From: Hyphomicrobiales bacterium
GTDB lineage: Bacteria > Pseudomonadota > Alphaproteobacteria > Rhizobiales > Rhizobiaceae
Direction: 5' to 3'
DNA length: 64,000 nucleotides
Assembly (NCBI GenBank): GCA_900466605.1
Contig: UBMU01000008.1
Coordinates: 248,001-312,000 of the forward strand
Shown: positions 1 to 9,274 of the stretch, piece after piece
Layout: each line of letters begins with the position of its first letter
How positions within the stretch are numbered: the first letter of the stretch is position 1
Translations under genes and position numbers: made by a program
Notes under the pieces: generated by a model
The model's input: only the letters and a program-made list of their open reading frames with translations
Databases searched by the model: none
What the model was told of the DNA's origin: nothing

Positions 1-1168
1 CATGCCAATCGCGCAGCGCCGACTCGCAATCCGCCATGCCAGCATAGGCACGCGCATAGTCCGGATCCAGTGCCACGGCTGTTGCGAACATGCGTCGCGC
101 CAGAAGCAGATAGGGCCTTGTCCATGTGTGAGAAAGCTGCCGACCGCGCAGATAATAGGTATAGGCCTCGACATTGCTTGTCGGCTCGGCTTCGATCGCG
201 CGCCGCTCTTCGGGCAGTAGCTTGACCTTGAGCTGGTCGACGATCGCATGAGTGATCTCGTCCTGAATGGCGAAGATATCGGTCAGATCACGATCGAACC
301 GATCGGCCCACAGGTGCCCGCCATTCCGCGCATCGATCAATTGCCCCGTGATACGGACACGCTGCCCGACCTTGCGCACGCTTCCCTCGAGAACGAAGTC
401 GACGCCAAGCTCGGCCGCGACCTGCTTCACCTGCACCGACTTACCCTTGTAGGTGAAGGCGGTGTTGCGCGCGACGACATAAAGCTTCGATATCTTCGAG
501 AGATCGGTGATGATGTCTTCGGTAATGCCATCCGAGAAGTACTCCTGCTCGGCATCGCCGCTCATGTTGGTGAAAGGCAGCACAGCAACGAGCTGCTTGT
601 GCTTTTCCCGGGCGGCGGTCAAAGCGGCCTTGTTGACCTTCAGCGGCAATGCCCGCCGCGGCGAAATCGCATAGACCCGAACCGGCTCCTTGATGTTCTT
701 CAGCCGATGTTCGCCCCTGTCCTCGAACGACAGATCCAGGCGCGTTCCGACATGGTCCCTGACCGAGGCGGAGACCGCAATGCCACCCGGCTCAGCCAGC
801 GTCTCCAGTCGAGCTGCGACATTCACGCCATCTCCGAAGATATCGCCTTCCTCAACGATCACATCGCCGAGATGGATGCCGATCCGGAATTCGATGCGCT
901 TGTCTTCAAGGACAGTGAGGTTTCGCTGCACAGCCTCCCGTTGGATCTCGTCAGCGCATGCGACCGCGTTGACGATACTGGAGAACTCCACAAGCATCCC
1001 GTCACCCGTCAACTTGACGACGCGACCGCGGTGGTGAGCAATCTTCGGGTCGAGCAGCTCCGCGCGGCAGCTTTTCACCGCGTTCAGCGTCCCGGATTCG
1101 TCTGAACCCATCAATCGGCTATAGCCGACGATGTCTGCTGCGAGAATGGCTGCGAGACGGCGTTCCAA
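1..1168 (-). CDS. Class III adenylate cyclase with C-terminal TPR region (partial, runs off left edge)
   Basis: The gene reads leftwards and is open for about 389 codons to the window edge, so its C-terminus is missing. Residues 1 to about 180 form a class III nucleotidyl cyclase domain: AADIVGYSRLM carries the first metal-binding Asp, KLTGDGMLVEF the substrate Lys and second Asp, and DGVNVAARLE the adenine-selecting Asp and the Asn/Arg transition-state pair, so it should make cAMP. A linker with VLPFTNMSGD and GGHLWADRFDRDL follows, typical of the TolB-like segment in rhizobial cyclases, then the start of tetratricopeptide repeats. The start is an inferred TTG preceded by GGGGGA with rather short spacing. 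There is no membrane segment in the visible part. The signal sensed is unknown; such genes are numerous in rhizobia. Confidence 0.8.
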   Translation of the reverse strand, partial: MERRLAAILAADIVGYSRLMGSDESGTLNAVKSCRAELLDPKIAHHRGRVVKLTGDGMLVEFSSIVNAVACADEIQREAVQRNLTVLEDKRIEFRIGIHLGDVIVEEGDIFGDGVNVAARLETLAEPGGIAVSASVRDHVGTRLDLSFEDRGEHRLKNIKEPVRVYAISPRRALPLKVNKAALTAAREKHKQLVAVLPFTNMSGDAEQEYFSDGITEDIITDLSKISKLYVVARNTAFTYKGKSVQVKQVAAELGVDFVLEGSVRKVGQRVRITGQLIDARNGGHLWADRFDRDLTDIFAIQDEITHAIVDQLKVKLLPEERRAIEAEPTSNVEAYTYYLRGRQLSHTWTRPYLLLARRMFATAVALDPDYARAYAGMADCESALRDWH

Positions 1169-1324
1169 GTGTCCCCCGGCGCTGCGATGTTATTGGGCTC
1201 GCTAATCTAACCCTTTATTATCTCGATGTCCCACCAATCATTTGGTTGATCCAAGATTATAGAACCATTTCGAATGTGAAATCGAGCCGCCGGGACAGGC
1301 CCGCTTAAACAAATCCAAAGAATA

Positions 1325-1361
1325 TACAACAAAGGCCCGGCCGCGACAGCAACCGAGCCTT
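1325..1361 (-). terminator. Rho-independent terminator after dnaJ
   Basis: On the minus strand AAGGCTCGG pairs with CCGGGCCTT (one mismatch) across a 12-base loop and is followed by TTTGTTGT. It lies about 20 bases past the dnaJ stop. Confidence 0.6.
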
Positions 1362-1383
1362 CAAGACAGCCGTATTTGACTGA

Positions 1384-2523
1384 TCAGTTCTCGAAGAATT
1401 CCTTCATCCGCGCGAAGAAACCCGTCGATTCCGGATTGTTCTCCTTTGAGGAAAGCTGCTCGAACTCCTGAAGCAGCTCCCGCTGCCGCTTCGTCAGCTT
1501 CTGCGGCGTCTCAATCTGGATCTGGATGTAGAGATCGCCCGTCTGAGGCGAACGCAGTACCGGCATCCCCTTGCTCTTCAGGCGGAACTGCTTGCCGGCC
1601 TGCGTGCCTTCCGGCACCGTCACGCGCGACTTCGTGCCGTCGAGCGTCGCCACGTCAAAAGTGCCGCCGAGGGCCGCCGTCGTCATCGAGATCGGAATCG
1701 TGCAGTAGAGGTCGGCCCCATCGCGCTGGTAGAACTCATGCGGCTTGACCGACAGGAAGATATAGAGATCGCCCGCCGGGCCGCCACGCGTGCCGGCCTC
1801 GCCTTCGCCCTGCAGGCGAATGCGCGTGCCGTCTTCGATACCGGCCGGAATGTTCACGGAAAGCGAACGTTCTTCGGTGACGCGGCCCTGGCCGTGGCAC
1901 TTCGTGCAGGGATCGGGAATGATGGTGCCGCGACCATGACAGGTCGGGCAGGTACGCTCGATCGAGAAGAAGCCCTGCGCTGCACGCACGCGGCCCGAAC
2001 CCTGACAGGTGCCGCAGGTCTTCGGTTGCGTACCTGGCTTTGCGCCCGAACCTGAGCAGACGTCGCACGTGATCGACGTCGGGACACGGATCTGCGCCGT
2101 CTTGCCGGCGAAGGATTCCTCTAGCGAAATCTCCATGTTGTAGCGAAGATCGGCGCCACGCTCGCGGCCACCGGACGAGCGCTGCCGTTGACGGCCGCCG
2201 CCCATCATCTCGCCGAAAATGTCCTCGAAAATATCGGAGAAACCGCCGCCGCCAAAGCCGCCGCCACCGCCAAAGCCGCCACCGCCCATGCCGCCATGCT
2301 CGAAGGCAGCGTGGCCATAACGGTCATAGGCCGCACGCTTCTGCGGGTCCTTGAGCATTTCGTAGGCTTCGTTGATTTCCTTGAATTTGCGCTCGGCGTC
2401 ATGATCGCCCGGATTCTTGTCCGGATGGAACTTCATGGCGAGCTTGCGAAAGGCGCTTTTCAGCTCTTTTTCGTCCGCCGTCTTGGCGACACCCAGCGTT
2501 TCGTAAAAATCGGCTTTTGCCAT
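1384..2523 (-). CDS. dnaJ: Chaperone DnaJ (Hsp40)
   Basis: DnaJ is the cochaperone that stimulates the DnaK ATPase and delivers unfolded clients. The 379-residue protein has the full type I layout: J domain (residues 1-70) with the HPD motif at 33-35, a Gly/Phe-rich linker (about 75-125), a zinc region with four CxxCxGxG repeats ([32 protein letters not shown]), and two substrate-binding beta domains. Length is normal for the family. It lies 85 bases downstream of dnaK on the same strand and is probably cotranscribed from the dnaK heat-shock promoter. The Shine-Dalgarno sequence is weak, but the start [12 protein letters not shown] is the conserved one. Confidence 0.97.
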   Translation of the reverse strand: MAKADFYETLGVAKTADEKELKSAFRKLAMKFHPDKNPGDHDAERKFKEINEAYEMLKDPQKRAAYDRYGHAAFEHGGMGGGGFGGGGGFGGGGFSDIFEDIFGEMMGGGRQRQRSSGGRERGADLRYNMEISLEESFAGKTAQIRVPTSITCDVCSGSGAKPGTQPKTCGTCQGSGRVRAAQGFFSIERTCPTCHGRGTIIPDPCTKCHGQGRVTEERSLSVNIPAGIEDGTRIRLQGEGEAGTRGGPAGDLYIFLSVKPHEFYQRDGADLYCTIPISMTTAALGGTFDVATLDGTKSRVTVPEGTQAGKQFRLKSKGMPVLRSPQTGDLYIQIQIETPQKLTKRQRELLQEFEQLSSKENNPESTGFFARMKEFFEN

Positions 2524-2608
2524 TAAGGATTAGACCCCGGAAATGGTTTTCCGGCTGCCATGGTGAGCAGCCGGAACGTCAGTTTCAAGCTAAATCGCTT
2601 CGTCTCGC

Positions 2609-4525
2609 TTATGCGGACTTCTTGCGATCGTCGTCCTTGACTTCTTCATAGTCGGCATCGACGACATTGTCGTCGCCGGCTTCTGCGGATGCGTCTGCCG
2701 CACCACCTTCAGCCTGCTGAGCTTCATAGATCGCCTGACCGAGCTTCATGGACACTTCCATGAGGGTCTGAGTCTTCGCCTTGATGTCTTCGGCATCGGG
2801 CTCGGAGGCTTCGGTCGCAGACTTCAGCGCTGCGATCGCATCGGAGATCGCGGTGCGGTCGGCTTCAGTGACCTTGTCGCCGTAATCCTTTAGCGACTTC
2901 TCGCTGGAGTGGATCAGGCTTTCAGCCTGGTTCTTGGCTTCGACACCTTCGCGACGCTTCTTGTCAGCTTCGGCATTGGCCTCTGCGTCCTTGACCATCT
3001 TTTCGATGTCGGCGTCGGACAGACCACCGGAAGCCTGGATGCGGATCTGCTGTTCCTTGCCGGTGCCCTTGTCCTTGGCCGAAACTTGGACGATGCCGTT
3101 GGCGTCGATGTCGAAGGTAACTTCGATCTGCGGAACGCCACGCGGTGCAGGAGGCAGACCGACGAGGTCGAACTGGCCGAGCAGCTTGTTGTCGGCAGCC
3201 ATTTCGCGCTCGCCCTGCGAAACGCGGATGGTGACGGCCTGCTGGTTGTCGTCGGCGGTCGAGAAAGTCTGCGACTTCTTCGTCGGGATCGTGGTGTTAC
3301 GCTCGATCAGACGGGTGAAGACGCCACCGAGGGTCTCGATGCCGAGAGACAGCGGGGTTACGTCGAGAAGCAGAACGTCCTTGACGTCGCCCTGCAGAAC
3401 GCCGGCCTGGATGGCTGCGCCGAGTGCCACGACTTCGTCAGGGTTGACGCCCTTGTGCGGCTCCTTGCCGAACAGCTGCTTGACGACTTCCTGAACCTTC
3501 GGCATGCGGCTCATGCCACCGACCAGAACGACTTCGTCGATCTCGGCTGGCGTTACACCGGCATCCTTGAGGGCTGCCTTGCACGGCGCGATGGTGCGCT
3601 GGACCAGATCGTCGACCAGGCTTTCGAGCTTGGCGCGGGTCAGCTTCAGCGTCAGGTGCTTCGGGCCGGTTGCATCGGCGGTGATGAACGGCAGGTTGAT
3701 TTCGGTCTGCTGAGCGGAAGACAGTTCGATCTTCGCCTTTTCAGCAGCTTCCTTGAGACGCTGCAGAGCAAGCTTGTCGCCCTTGAGGTCGATGCCGTTG
3801 TCCTTCTTGAATTCGGCAACGAGGTATTCGACGAGGCGCATGTCGAAGTCTTCACCGCCGAGGAAGGTATCGCCGTTGGTGGACTTCACTTCGAAGACGC
3901 CGTCGCCGATCTCGAGGATCGAGATATCGAAGGTACCGCCACCCAAGTCGTAAACGGCGATGGTCTTGCCGTCCTTCTTGTCGAGACCGTAGGCCAACGC
4001 CGCAGCCGTCGGCTCGTTGATGATGCGCAGAACTTCGAGACCAGCGATCTTGCCGGCGTCCTTGGTTGCCTGGCGCTGTGCGTCGTTGAAGTATGCGGGA
4101 ACGGTGATGACGGCCTTTTCGACCTTTTCGCCGAGGTAGGACTCGGCGGTTTCCTTCATCTTCTGAAGGATCATCGCGGAAATCTGTGCAGGCGAATAGC
4201 CCTTGCCCTGAGCTTCGACCCAGGCGTCGCCGTTGTCGCCCTTGACGATATTGAAGGGAACGAGGCCCTTGTCCTTCTCGACGGTCGGATCTTCGTAGCG
4301 GCGGCCGATCAGGCGCTTGACAGCGAAGAGGGTGTTGGTGGGGTTGGTGACAGCCTGGCGCTTGGCCGGCTGACCGACGAGACGTTCGCCATCATCGGAA
4401 AATGCTACCATCGAAGGCGTCGTGCGCGCACCTTCGGCGTTCTCAATGACCTTCGCGTCCTTGCCGTCCATGACAGCGACGCAGGAATTTGTCGTTCCGA
4501 GGTCGATACCAATTACTTTTGCCAT
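2609..4525 (-). CDS. dnaK: Chaperone DnaK (Hsp70)
   Basis: DnaK is the ATP-dependent Hsp70 chaperone. The 638-residue product starts [15 protein letters not shown] (phosphate-1 loop) and shows the Hsp70 signatures [13 protein letters not shown] and [11 protein letters not shown], a substrate-binding domain after the [12 protein letters not shown] linker, and an acidic tail. An in-frame upstream codon would add 15 residues that do not resemble Hsp70; the chosen ATG has GGAGAG six to eight bases upstream. A perfect rhizobial RpoH promoter lies about 110 bases upstream, which implies heat-shock control. grpE is not adjacent. Confidence 0.98.
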   Translation of the reverse strand: MAKVIGIDLGTTNSCVAVMDGKDAKVIENAEGARTTPSMVAFSDDGERLVGQPAKRQAVTNPTNTLFAVKRLIGRRYEDPTVEKDKGLVPFNIVKGDNGDAWVEAQGKGYSPAQISAMILQKMKETAESYLGEKVEKAVITVPAYFNDAQRQATKDAGKIAGLEVLRIINEPTAAALAYGLDKKDGKTIAVYDLGGGTFDISILEIGDGVFEVKSTNGDTFLGGEDFDMRLVEYLVAEFKKDNGIDLKGDKLALQRLKEAAEKAKIELSSAQQTEINLPFITADATGPKHLTLKLTRAKLESLVDDLVQRTIAPCKAALKDAGVTPAEIDEVVLVGGMSRMPKVQEVVKQLFGKEPHKGVNPDEVVALGAAIQAGVLQGDVKDVLLLDVTPLSLGIETLGGVFTRLIERNTTIPTKKSQTFSTADDNQQAVTIRVSQGEREMAADNKLLGQFDLVGLPPAPRGVPQIEVTFDIDANGIVQVSAKDKGTGKEQQIRIQASGGLSDADIEKMVKDAEANAEADKKRREGVEAKNQAESLIHSSEKSLKDYGDKVTEADRTAISDAIAALKSATEASEPDAEDIKAKTQTLMEVSMKLGQAIYEAQQAEGGAADASAEAGDDNVVDADYEEVKDDDRKKSA

Positions 4526-4635
4526 GTCATTCTCTCCTTGAAGCAAGCTGTCGGAACCCCGAGAAGGCATTTCCCTGACAGCCCCTTACGGGATGGGTCT
4601 TTAAGATTAACGCAATCGTGATTGCGGTGATGCGG

Positions 4636-4667
4636 CGTATATAAGGAGCGGTTTTCGGGACTGCAAG
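4636..4667 (-). promoter_or_regulatory. RpoH (sigma-32) heat-shock promoter of dnaK-dnaJ
   Basis: On the minus strand the -35 element CTTG and the -10 element CTTATATACG are 18 bases apart. The -10 matches the rhizobial RpoH consensus CYTATNTNNG at every fixed base. No CIRCE-type inverted repeat is visible nearby. The role is inferred from motif and position. Confidence 0.7.
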
Positions 4668-4760
4668 GCGAGAAATAGCCAGAAAACCAGCAAAACAAGC
4701 GCCCAGCGATTAATTTCGACAGACGCAGGAAAATGGCATTTTTCCGGCGAAACGCTCTGG

Positions 4761-7109
4761 CTACTGTCCCATGATCAAGTCGAGCAGTGTCGTTCGTCTC
4801 GGCCTGCCCGCGGGCGACGCTTCAGGCTCGCCAATATCACCGGGCGGCAGCGCATCGCCGTACCCATGACCACCCTCCTGAGCGATGTCGGCAGGGGGCA
4901 CCGGGCCGCCATTAACCGGTGCCATCGGCTGGCGTCTTGGTCGGTCGTTCGCCTGCGGATAGCGCTCACGCGCATCGTCGCCGTTGCCGAAGACCCCGGA
5001 TAAAATACTGCCGATTGTGGTGGGCTCTTCAAGCGGCGGCGCCATGCCGGGCTCGGCCGAAGCCATCGGCTGGTCGCCGAAACCGGGATTGGCGGCCGGA
5101 TCTGCCATGAACTGGCCGTTGCCGAACAGCGGCGCCGGCGACAGGCCCTTGTGCGCTGCGACCATGAATTCCTGCCATGCCTTGGCCGGCAAGCCGCCAC
5201 CCGTCACTTTCTTCATCGGCTTGCCGTCGTCGTTACCGAACCAGACACCGGTGGTCAGGTTGCTGGTGAAGCCCACGAATAGCGCGTCGCGAGAGTTCTG
5301 GGTCGTGCCAGTCTTTCCGGCAGCCTGCCAACCGGGAAGCTTGGCGCTCTTGCCCGTTCCCTGGTTGATCACGCCCATCATCATCGTGCTCATGTTGGCG
5401 GCAATTGCTTCCGACAGGACACGGGGCGGATTGTCGTAGGTGTTCTCGTAAAGCACTCTGCTGCCATCGGCCGTCGTCACGCGCCGGATCACATGCGGGG
5501 TCGCCTTGTAGCCGCCGTTCATGAAGGCAGCGTAAGCGCCCGTAAGTTCGGTCAGCGACACTTCCGATGTGCCAAGAGCAATCGAGGCATTCGGCTGCAG
5601 CTCCGATTCGATACCGAGCCGGTGTGCGAGCTTGATGACCTGATCCGGCCCGTCATACATCACCAGCTGGGCAGCGACGGTGTTCAGCGACTTCGAAAGT
5701 GCTGTCGCAAGCGTCACTTCGCCATTGTATTTCTTCTCGTAGTTCTCGGGCGTCCAATCGCCAATGCGGATCGGCGCGTCATTGAATACGGAGAACGGTG
5801 TCAATCCCTTCTCGAGCGCAGCAGCATAAACGAAAGGCTTGAAGGACGACCCCGGCTGGCGCTTGGCTGTCACGGCGCGATTAAATTGGCTGTCGGCATA
5901 GTCCCTGCCGCCCACCAATGCACGGATTGCGCCGGTTCCGTCGAGCGAGACCAACGCGGCCTGCGAAGCATCGAGCTTGGCACCATCCTTGCCGAGCACA
6001 TCGTTCAGCGACTGCTCCGCGCGCTTTTCCAGCGTCTTGTCGATCGTCGTATCGACAACGACGTCTTCCTTCACGTCGCCGATCAGGCCAGGCAGCTGAT
6101 CCATGACCATATCGGCCACATAGTGACCGGCGCCCGACCAATAGCGCTTTGCCTTCGCCGGCGTCTGCGACATGGCGGTCTTCACTTCGTCATCGGAGAT
6201 ATAGCCCTGCTCGCGCATCGTCTGCAGGACCACCTGAGCGCGGGCGTTGGCGGCGTCGGGATCGCGCGCCGGCGAAAGGCGCGACGGCGCCTTGACGAGG
6301 CCGGCTAGAAGGGCGGCTTCACCAAGGTTTACATCGCGTGCGGACTTGTTGAAATAGCGGCGCGACGCAGCTTCGACGCCATAGGCATTGGACCCGAAGA
6401 AGACACGGTTGAGATACATCGCAAGGATCTGATCCTTGGTATATTTCTGCTCCAGCCAAAGGGCGAGCAGAACCTCCTGCACCTTGCGCTCCAGCGTTCG
6501 ATCCGGCGACAGGAACAGGTTTTTTGCAAGCTGCTGCGTCAGCGTCGAGCCGCCCTGCACCATGTGCCCCGTTGTCACATTGGTGACTAGAGCGCGTGCG
6601 AGGCCAAGAGGATCGACGCCGAAATGCGAATAGAACCGGCGATCTTCAATGGCGACGATCGCTTCAGGAATGTAGGGCGACATGTCTTCGAGCGCGAGCG
6701 CTTCGCCGCCCGTCGTGCCGCGATTGGCGATAACGCTGCCATCGACCGCCGTGATCTTCACGTTGGGCGGGCGCTCCGGGATAGCCCAGGTGCTGGCGCT
6801 CGGCATACGCGACCCGTAATAGAAGACGAGGCCGGCAACGCCGATCCCGGCCCAGATACCGAGAACGATGCACCAATAGACGATGCGGCGGATGAGGCCG
6901 AAGAAACTTCCGCCTTCCCGTTCGCGCCGCTCGCGTTTGCGTCTTTCGGGTTGCCGCGTGCGCGATGATTTCGGCGGCGGTCGCTTGGTCGAGCGTCCCC
7001 TGACGACACGGTCATCGGCATCAAGCGAGAAGTCCTCATCGTCGTCACGATCGTCGCGACTGCTGAAGGAAGGTTCGATCCTGTCGCGTGATTTGCCTCT
7101 GCCCGCCAT
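4761..7109 (-). CDS. Penicillin-binding protein 1A, bifunctional transglycosylase/transpeptidase
   Basis: This is a class A PBP that polymerises and cross-links peptidoglycan in the periplasm. An unusually long charged cytoplasmic tail (residues 1-70, runs of Asp, then Arg/Lys) precedes one membrane anchor (about 77-98). The glycosyltransferase family 51 domain has its catalytic Glu in AIEDRRFYSHFG (E155) and the GGSTLTQQLAKN motif. The transpeptidase domain has SSFK (nucleophile S421), SLN at 474-476 and KTGT at 599-602, so both activities look intact. The C-terminal 110 residues are Pro/Gly-rich and probably disordered. The gene stands alone between dnaK and a divergent small secreted gene; a TTAA-N7-TTAA box lies about 100 bases upstream. 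Which rhizobial PBP1A paralogue it is cannot be told from sequence alone. Confidence 0.93.
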   Translation of the reverse strand: MAGRGKSRDRIEPSFSSRDDRDDDEDFSLDADDRVVRGRSTKRPPPKSSRTRQPERRKRERREREGGSFFGLIRRIVYWCIVLGIWAGIGVAGLVFYYGSRMPSASTWAIPERPPNVKITAVDGSVIANRGTTGGEALALEDMSPYIPEAIVAIEDRRFYSHFGVDPLGLARALVTNVTTGHMVQGGSTLTQQLAKNLFLSPDRTLERKVQEVLLALWLEQKYTKDQILAMYLNRVFFGSNAYGVEAASRRYFNKSARDVNLGEAALLAGLVKAPSRLSPARDPDAANARAQVVLQTMREQGYISDDEVKTAMSQTPAKAKRYWSGAGHYVADMVMDQLPGLIGDVKEDVVVDTTIDKTLEKRAEQSLNDVLGKDGAKLDASQAALVSLDGTGAIRALVGGRDYADSQFNRAVTAKRQPGSSFKPFVYAAALEKGLTPFSVFNDAPIRIGDWTPENYEKKYNGEVTLATALSKSLNTVAAQLVMYDGPDQVIKLAHRLGIESELQPNASIALGTSEVSLTELTGAYAAFMNGGYKATPHVIRRVTTADGSRVLYENTYDNPPRVLSEAIAANMSTMMMGVINQGTGKSAKLPGWQAAGKTGTTQNSRDALFVGFTSNLTTGVWFGNDDGKPMKKVTGGGLPAKAWQEFMVAAHKGLSPAPLFGNGQFMADPAANPGFGDQPMASAEPGMAPPLEEPTTIGSILSGVFGNGDDARERYPQANDRPRRQPMAPVNGGPVPPADIAQEGGHGYGDALPPGDIGEPEASPAGRPRRTTLLDLIMGQ

Positions 7110-7210
7110 CTAGTACCCGGTACACCCCATCTTCGCCCTGAGCTGCGATGCCGCAGAAACCGTGCTTTGCCAAACGGTTCCCCACCCGGTTGAACTTTAA
7201 ATGCGGCGAT

Positions 7211-7225
7211 TTAAGGGGTGGTTAA
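7211..7225. promoter_or_regulatory. Candidate CtrA box (TTAA-N7-TTAA)
   Basis: TTAA at 7211-7214 and TTAA at 7222-7225 are separated by seven bases, the spacing of the alphaproteobacterial cell-cycle regulator CtrA; read on the minus strand the first half extends to TTAACC. It lies in the divergent gap between the PBP gene and a small secreted protein gene. Only motif evidence supports it. Confidence 0.4.
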
Positions 7226-7341
7226 GAAGTGGTTAGAATGCGCAGCCTTTGCCCCAACAATGTCAAATTTGGTTCAGCCCCCGTTCACCGAACCGGCTCT
7301 CTAATCGACGTGCAAGGGACTTGCATAACAGAGGTGCAGAG

Positions 7342-7671
7342 ATGCGTATGAGAATGATTGCGGCCGCGATCGCCATGTGTGGATTTGGCGTTACCGTGGC
7401 TGAAGCGATGCCGGTCGCACCGGTGAACGGCCCCGCCGCGAAGAATACGGTGCTTGTCGACTACGCCTGCGGGCGCGGCTACCATCTTACTCCGCGGGGC
7501 AATTGCCGGCCCAACTGGGACCGTCCGCCGCCGCCACGCTATGGATGGCGCAATGATCGCCGCTACGGATGGGGCAACCCGCCACCCCGTTACGGTTGGC
7601 GCTACGAGCGATCCTATGGATGGGATCGTCCGCCGCCGTGGGTTCGCGGTCGCTACCGCGACTGGCGCTGA
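7342..7671 (+). CDS. Small secreted Arg/Tyr/Pro-rich repeat protein (GCG_CRPN-like)
   Basis: The 109-residue product starts with a clear signal peptide (MRMRMIAAAIAMCGFGVTVAEA) if translation begins at the ATG preceded by GAGG. The mature part has a short Cys-bearing prefix, ACGRGYHLTPRGNCRPN, then imperfect repeats built on PPPRYGWR, RRYGWG and RSYGWD. This layout resembles proteins I recall as GCG_CRPN prefix-to-repeats proteins, which are exported and of unknown function. The two Cys could form a disulphide. It is monocistronic with a strong terminator just behind it. No enzymatic motif is visible. Confidence 0.75.
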   Translation: MRMRMIAAAIAMCGFGVTVAEAMPVAPVNGPAAKNTVLVDYACGRGYHLTPRGNCRPNWDRPPPPRYGWRNDRRYGWGNPPPRYGWRYERSYGWDRPPPWVRGRYRDWR

Positions 7672-7682
7672 TCTCAACAAAC

Positions 7683-7718
7683 AAAGCCCGGCGCCACACG
7701 GCCCGGGCTTTGTTTTGC
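7683..7718 (+). terminator. Rho-independent terminator after the small repeat protein gene
   Basis: AAAGCCCGG pairs perfectly with CCGGGCTTT across an 11-base loop and is followed by TTGTTTTG on the plus strand. Confidence 0.8.
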
Positions 7719-7840
7719 CTGATTTATCAAGCCACGCTTTTTTGGCATAGCTGCCATTCGTTGCGACCGTCACAAATCTGACATATAGCACGCCGACTTG
7801 CGCCTAGGATTAGCGCAGAACGCGCAATATGTAGGCATTC

Positions 7841-8023
7841 ATGAGCATCGACATCAGTAAAATCGAAGAATTCAGGCTGCGCGAAGTTTGGGACGTGCAC
7901 GAGTTTGCGCGCCGTTACCGGCTGACAAAAATGGAAGAGAGCCGCCTGAAGATGCTGCATGGCCCGTTCGCAGAGTTGCGCGAACTGCTCGCCGGTCGTC
8001 AGCGCACCGTTTCTCTCTGGTAG
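7841..8023 (+). CDS. Small conserved-type protein of unknown function, 60 residues
   Basis: This short reading frame starts MSIDISKIEEFRLREV and is rich in Glu, Arg and Leu, with two predicted helices and no signal peptide or membrane segment. The central part, EFARRYRLTKMEESRL, resembles the helix-turn-helix-like strings in other small rhizobial proteins, but I cannot assign a family. Codon use is normal for the window and it fills an otherwise empty interval. The Shine-Dalgarno sequence is weak. A GC-rich hairpin lies about 100 bases downstream. Confidence 0.55.
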   Translation: MSIDISKIEEFRLREVWDVHEFARRYRLTKMEESRLKMLHGPFAELRELLAGRQRTVSLW

Positions 8024-8126
8024 CCGGGAACCATTAGCGCGCCAGTGAATTAATGCCGTAGCGAAGCACCCCTACACGTTTCGCTGCTGGTCGGCCGTCT
8101 CCCCTCAAACGTGCCGATCGCGATCC

Positions 8127-8160
8127 GGCCCGGTGTCTCTCTCAGAGCGCCGGGCCTTCT
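8127..8160 (+). terminator. Possible terminator hairpin
   Basis: GGCCCGG pairs with CCGGGCC across a 16-base loop and is followed by TTCT. It could end the 60-codon gene upstream; the T tract is poor. Confidence 0.35.
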
Positions 8161-8174
8161 CATGTCCCCCACGG

Positions 8175-8198
8175 AAAAGGGCGGCCTTGCGGCCGCCC
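8175..8198 (-). terminator. Rho-independent terminator after the SH3-domain protein gene
   Basis: On the minus strand GGGCGGCC and GGCCGCCC form a perfect 8-bp stem with a 4-base loop, followed by TTTT. It starts 7 bases past the stop of the leftward gene. Confidence 0.75.
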
Positions 8199-8205
8199 GG
8201 ATGCG

Positions 8206-8937
8206 TCACTGCCGATTGCCGCAGGCCGGATCACCCGGCTGGCACGGCGGAGGTCCCCGACGACCGTCACCGCCACGGCGTGGATTGGCATCGTCATTGC
8301 GCTGCGGCGGTCGCTGGAAGTTCCCGCGATTGTCGTTGGGCCGCCCCTGGAAATCCTGGCGGCCGGGGCCGCGGTCGAAATTCGGCGACTCGGGGCGACG
8401 GTCTGGCCTGCGGTTTCCATCGGGCCTCCGATCCGGACCGCGATCAAAATCGGACCGCGGGCGGCCGAAGCCGGGTTTTCCGTCGAATTCGGGCGGCCGC
8501 GCCGGGCGAACGACAGCCGGCGGGCGATCATAGACAGGATTGCGGCGCCAGCGATCGCGGTCCCGATAGAAATCACGATTTCGATAGTAGCGATCCCAAT
8601 AATTTCCAACGCTGAAGACCACCGTCGGGATTCCGAGTGGACGATAGTAATCAGGCCCGACGTAGACACGCCGGCTCTGGTAGAGCGCCTGAACATAGCG
8701 CCCAGCAACCCAGCCGCGACCACCGTAGAATTCCACATCGCACCACGGCACATCCGCGAGGCAACCATGGATCTCCACCGATTCGCCGGCGGGAATAACG
8801 GTTACGGCAGGATATTGCGTGCTCGGTCCGGCCCGCATGTTGACGTTGGCCGTCGCAAAACCCTCAGCGGCCTCGGCAATGGCCGGAGCGAGCAAGAGGG
8901 CGGCCACTGCTGCGGCCTTCACCAGTATGGACTTCAC
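8206..8937 (-). CDS. Secreted bacterial SH3-domain protein with Arg/Asp/Pro-rich tail
   Basis: The 243-residue product begins with a signal peptide (MKSILVKAAAVAALLLAPAIAEA). Residues 25-85 are a bacterial SH3 (SH3b) domain, recognisable by ANVNMRAGPSTQYPAVTVIP and GRGWVAGRYVQALY, with a Cys pair (GCLADVPWC) probably bridged in the periplasm. From about residue 110 the protein is low complexity: RDFYRDRDRWRR, then PDRRPDG-type repeats, and it ends with another Cys pair. SH3b domains often bind cell-wall peptides, so an envelope role is likely, but the ligand is unknown. It is a single-gene unit with its own terminator. Confidence 0.85.
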   Translation of the reverse strand: MKSILVKAAAVAALLLAPAIAEAAEGFATANVNMRAGPSTQYPAVTVIPAGESVEIHGCLADVPWCDVEFYGGRGWVAGRYVQALYQSRRVYVGPDYYRPLGIPTVVFSVGNYWDRYYRNRDFYRDRDRWRRNPVYDRPPAVVRPARPPEFDGKPGFGRPRSDFDRGPDRRPDGNRRPDRRPESPNFDRGPGRQDFQGRPNDNRGNFQRPPQRNDDANPRRGGDGRRGPPPCQPGDPACGNRQ

Positions 8938-9256
8938 GTTTCAACTCCTTTGACGACGCAGGTCGACAGCGTCGGCTGCATTTTCCCGAAACGGCACTAG
9001 CATGCTTCGGGCACGGGTCCGGCATTCGCCGCTTCGCGCCGATTTCAGCTCAATCACCTTTTCTTTCAATGATTTGTAGTCGGGTTGGATGAACCTTAGT
9101 TGAACGACTGACAGCCGCAAAACGCGACGAATGCGCCGGTCCCACTTGAAACGCGAGGTTAGCATTCCGATATGGGGATCAGCATATTGCAGTCGACGGA
9201 TAGCTGTGCGCGCAAGCAACGTTGCCGCTTCCATCGTTTTGATCGAGGCTTTGCAG

Positions 9257-9271
9257 TTAACCGTTGGTTAA
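9257..9271 (+). promoter_or_regulatory. Candidate CtrA box within a perfect inverted repeat
   Basis: TTAA-CCGTTGG-TTAA fits the CtrA consensus exactly and extends to the palindrome GTTAACC-GTT-GGTTAAC (9256-9272). It is intergenic, about 320 bases upstream of the leftward SH3-protein gene and about 80 bases before a rightward terminator. Confidence 0.5.
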
Positions 9272-9274
9272 CCT

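Noticed and set aside
248..1105. A 285-codon plus-strand frame at the left end
   Set aside because: The minus strand of this stretch encodes clear adenylate cyclase motifs, so the plus frame is a shadow.
4526..4570. A 15-residue N-terminal extension of DnaK
   Set aside because: The downstream ATG has a good ribosome-binding site and gives the universally conserved [12 protein letters not shown] start.
2909..4621. A 570-codon open frame on the plus strand opposite dnaK
   Set aside because: It is a mirror of the conserved DnaK coding sequence caused by codon bias in GC-rich DNA; it has no family resemblance of its own.
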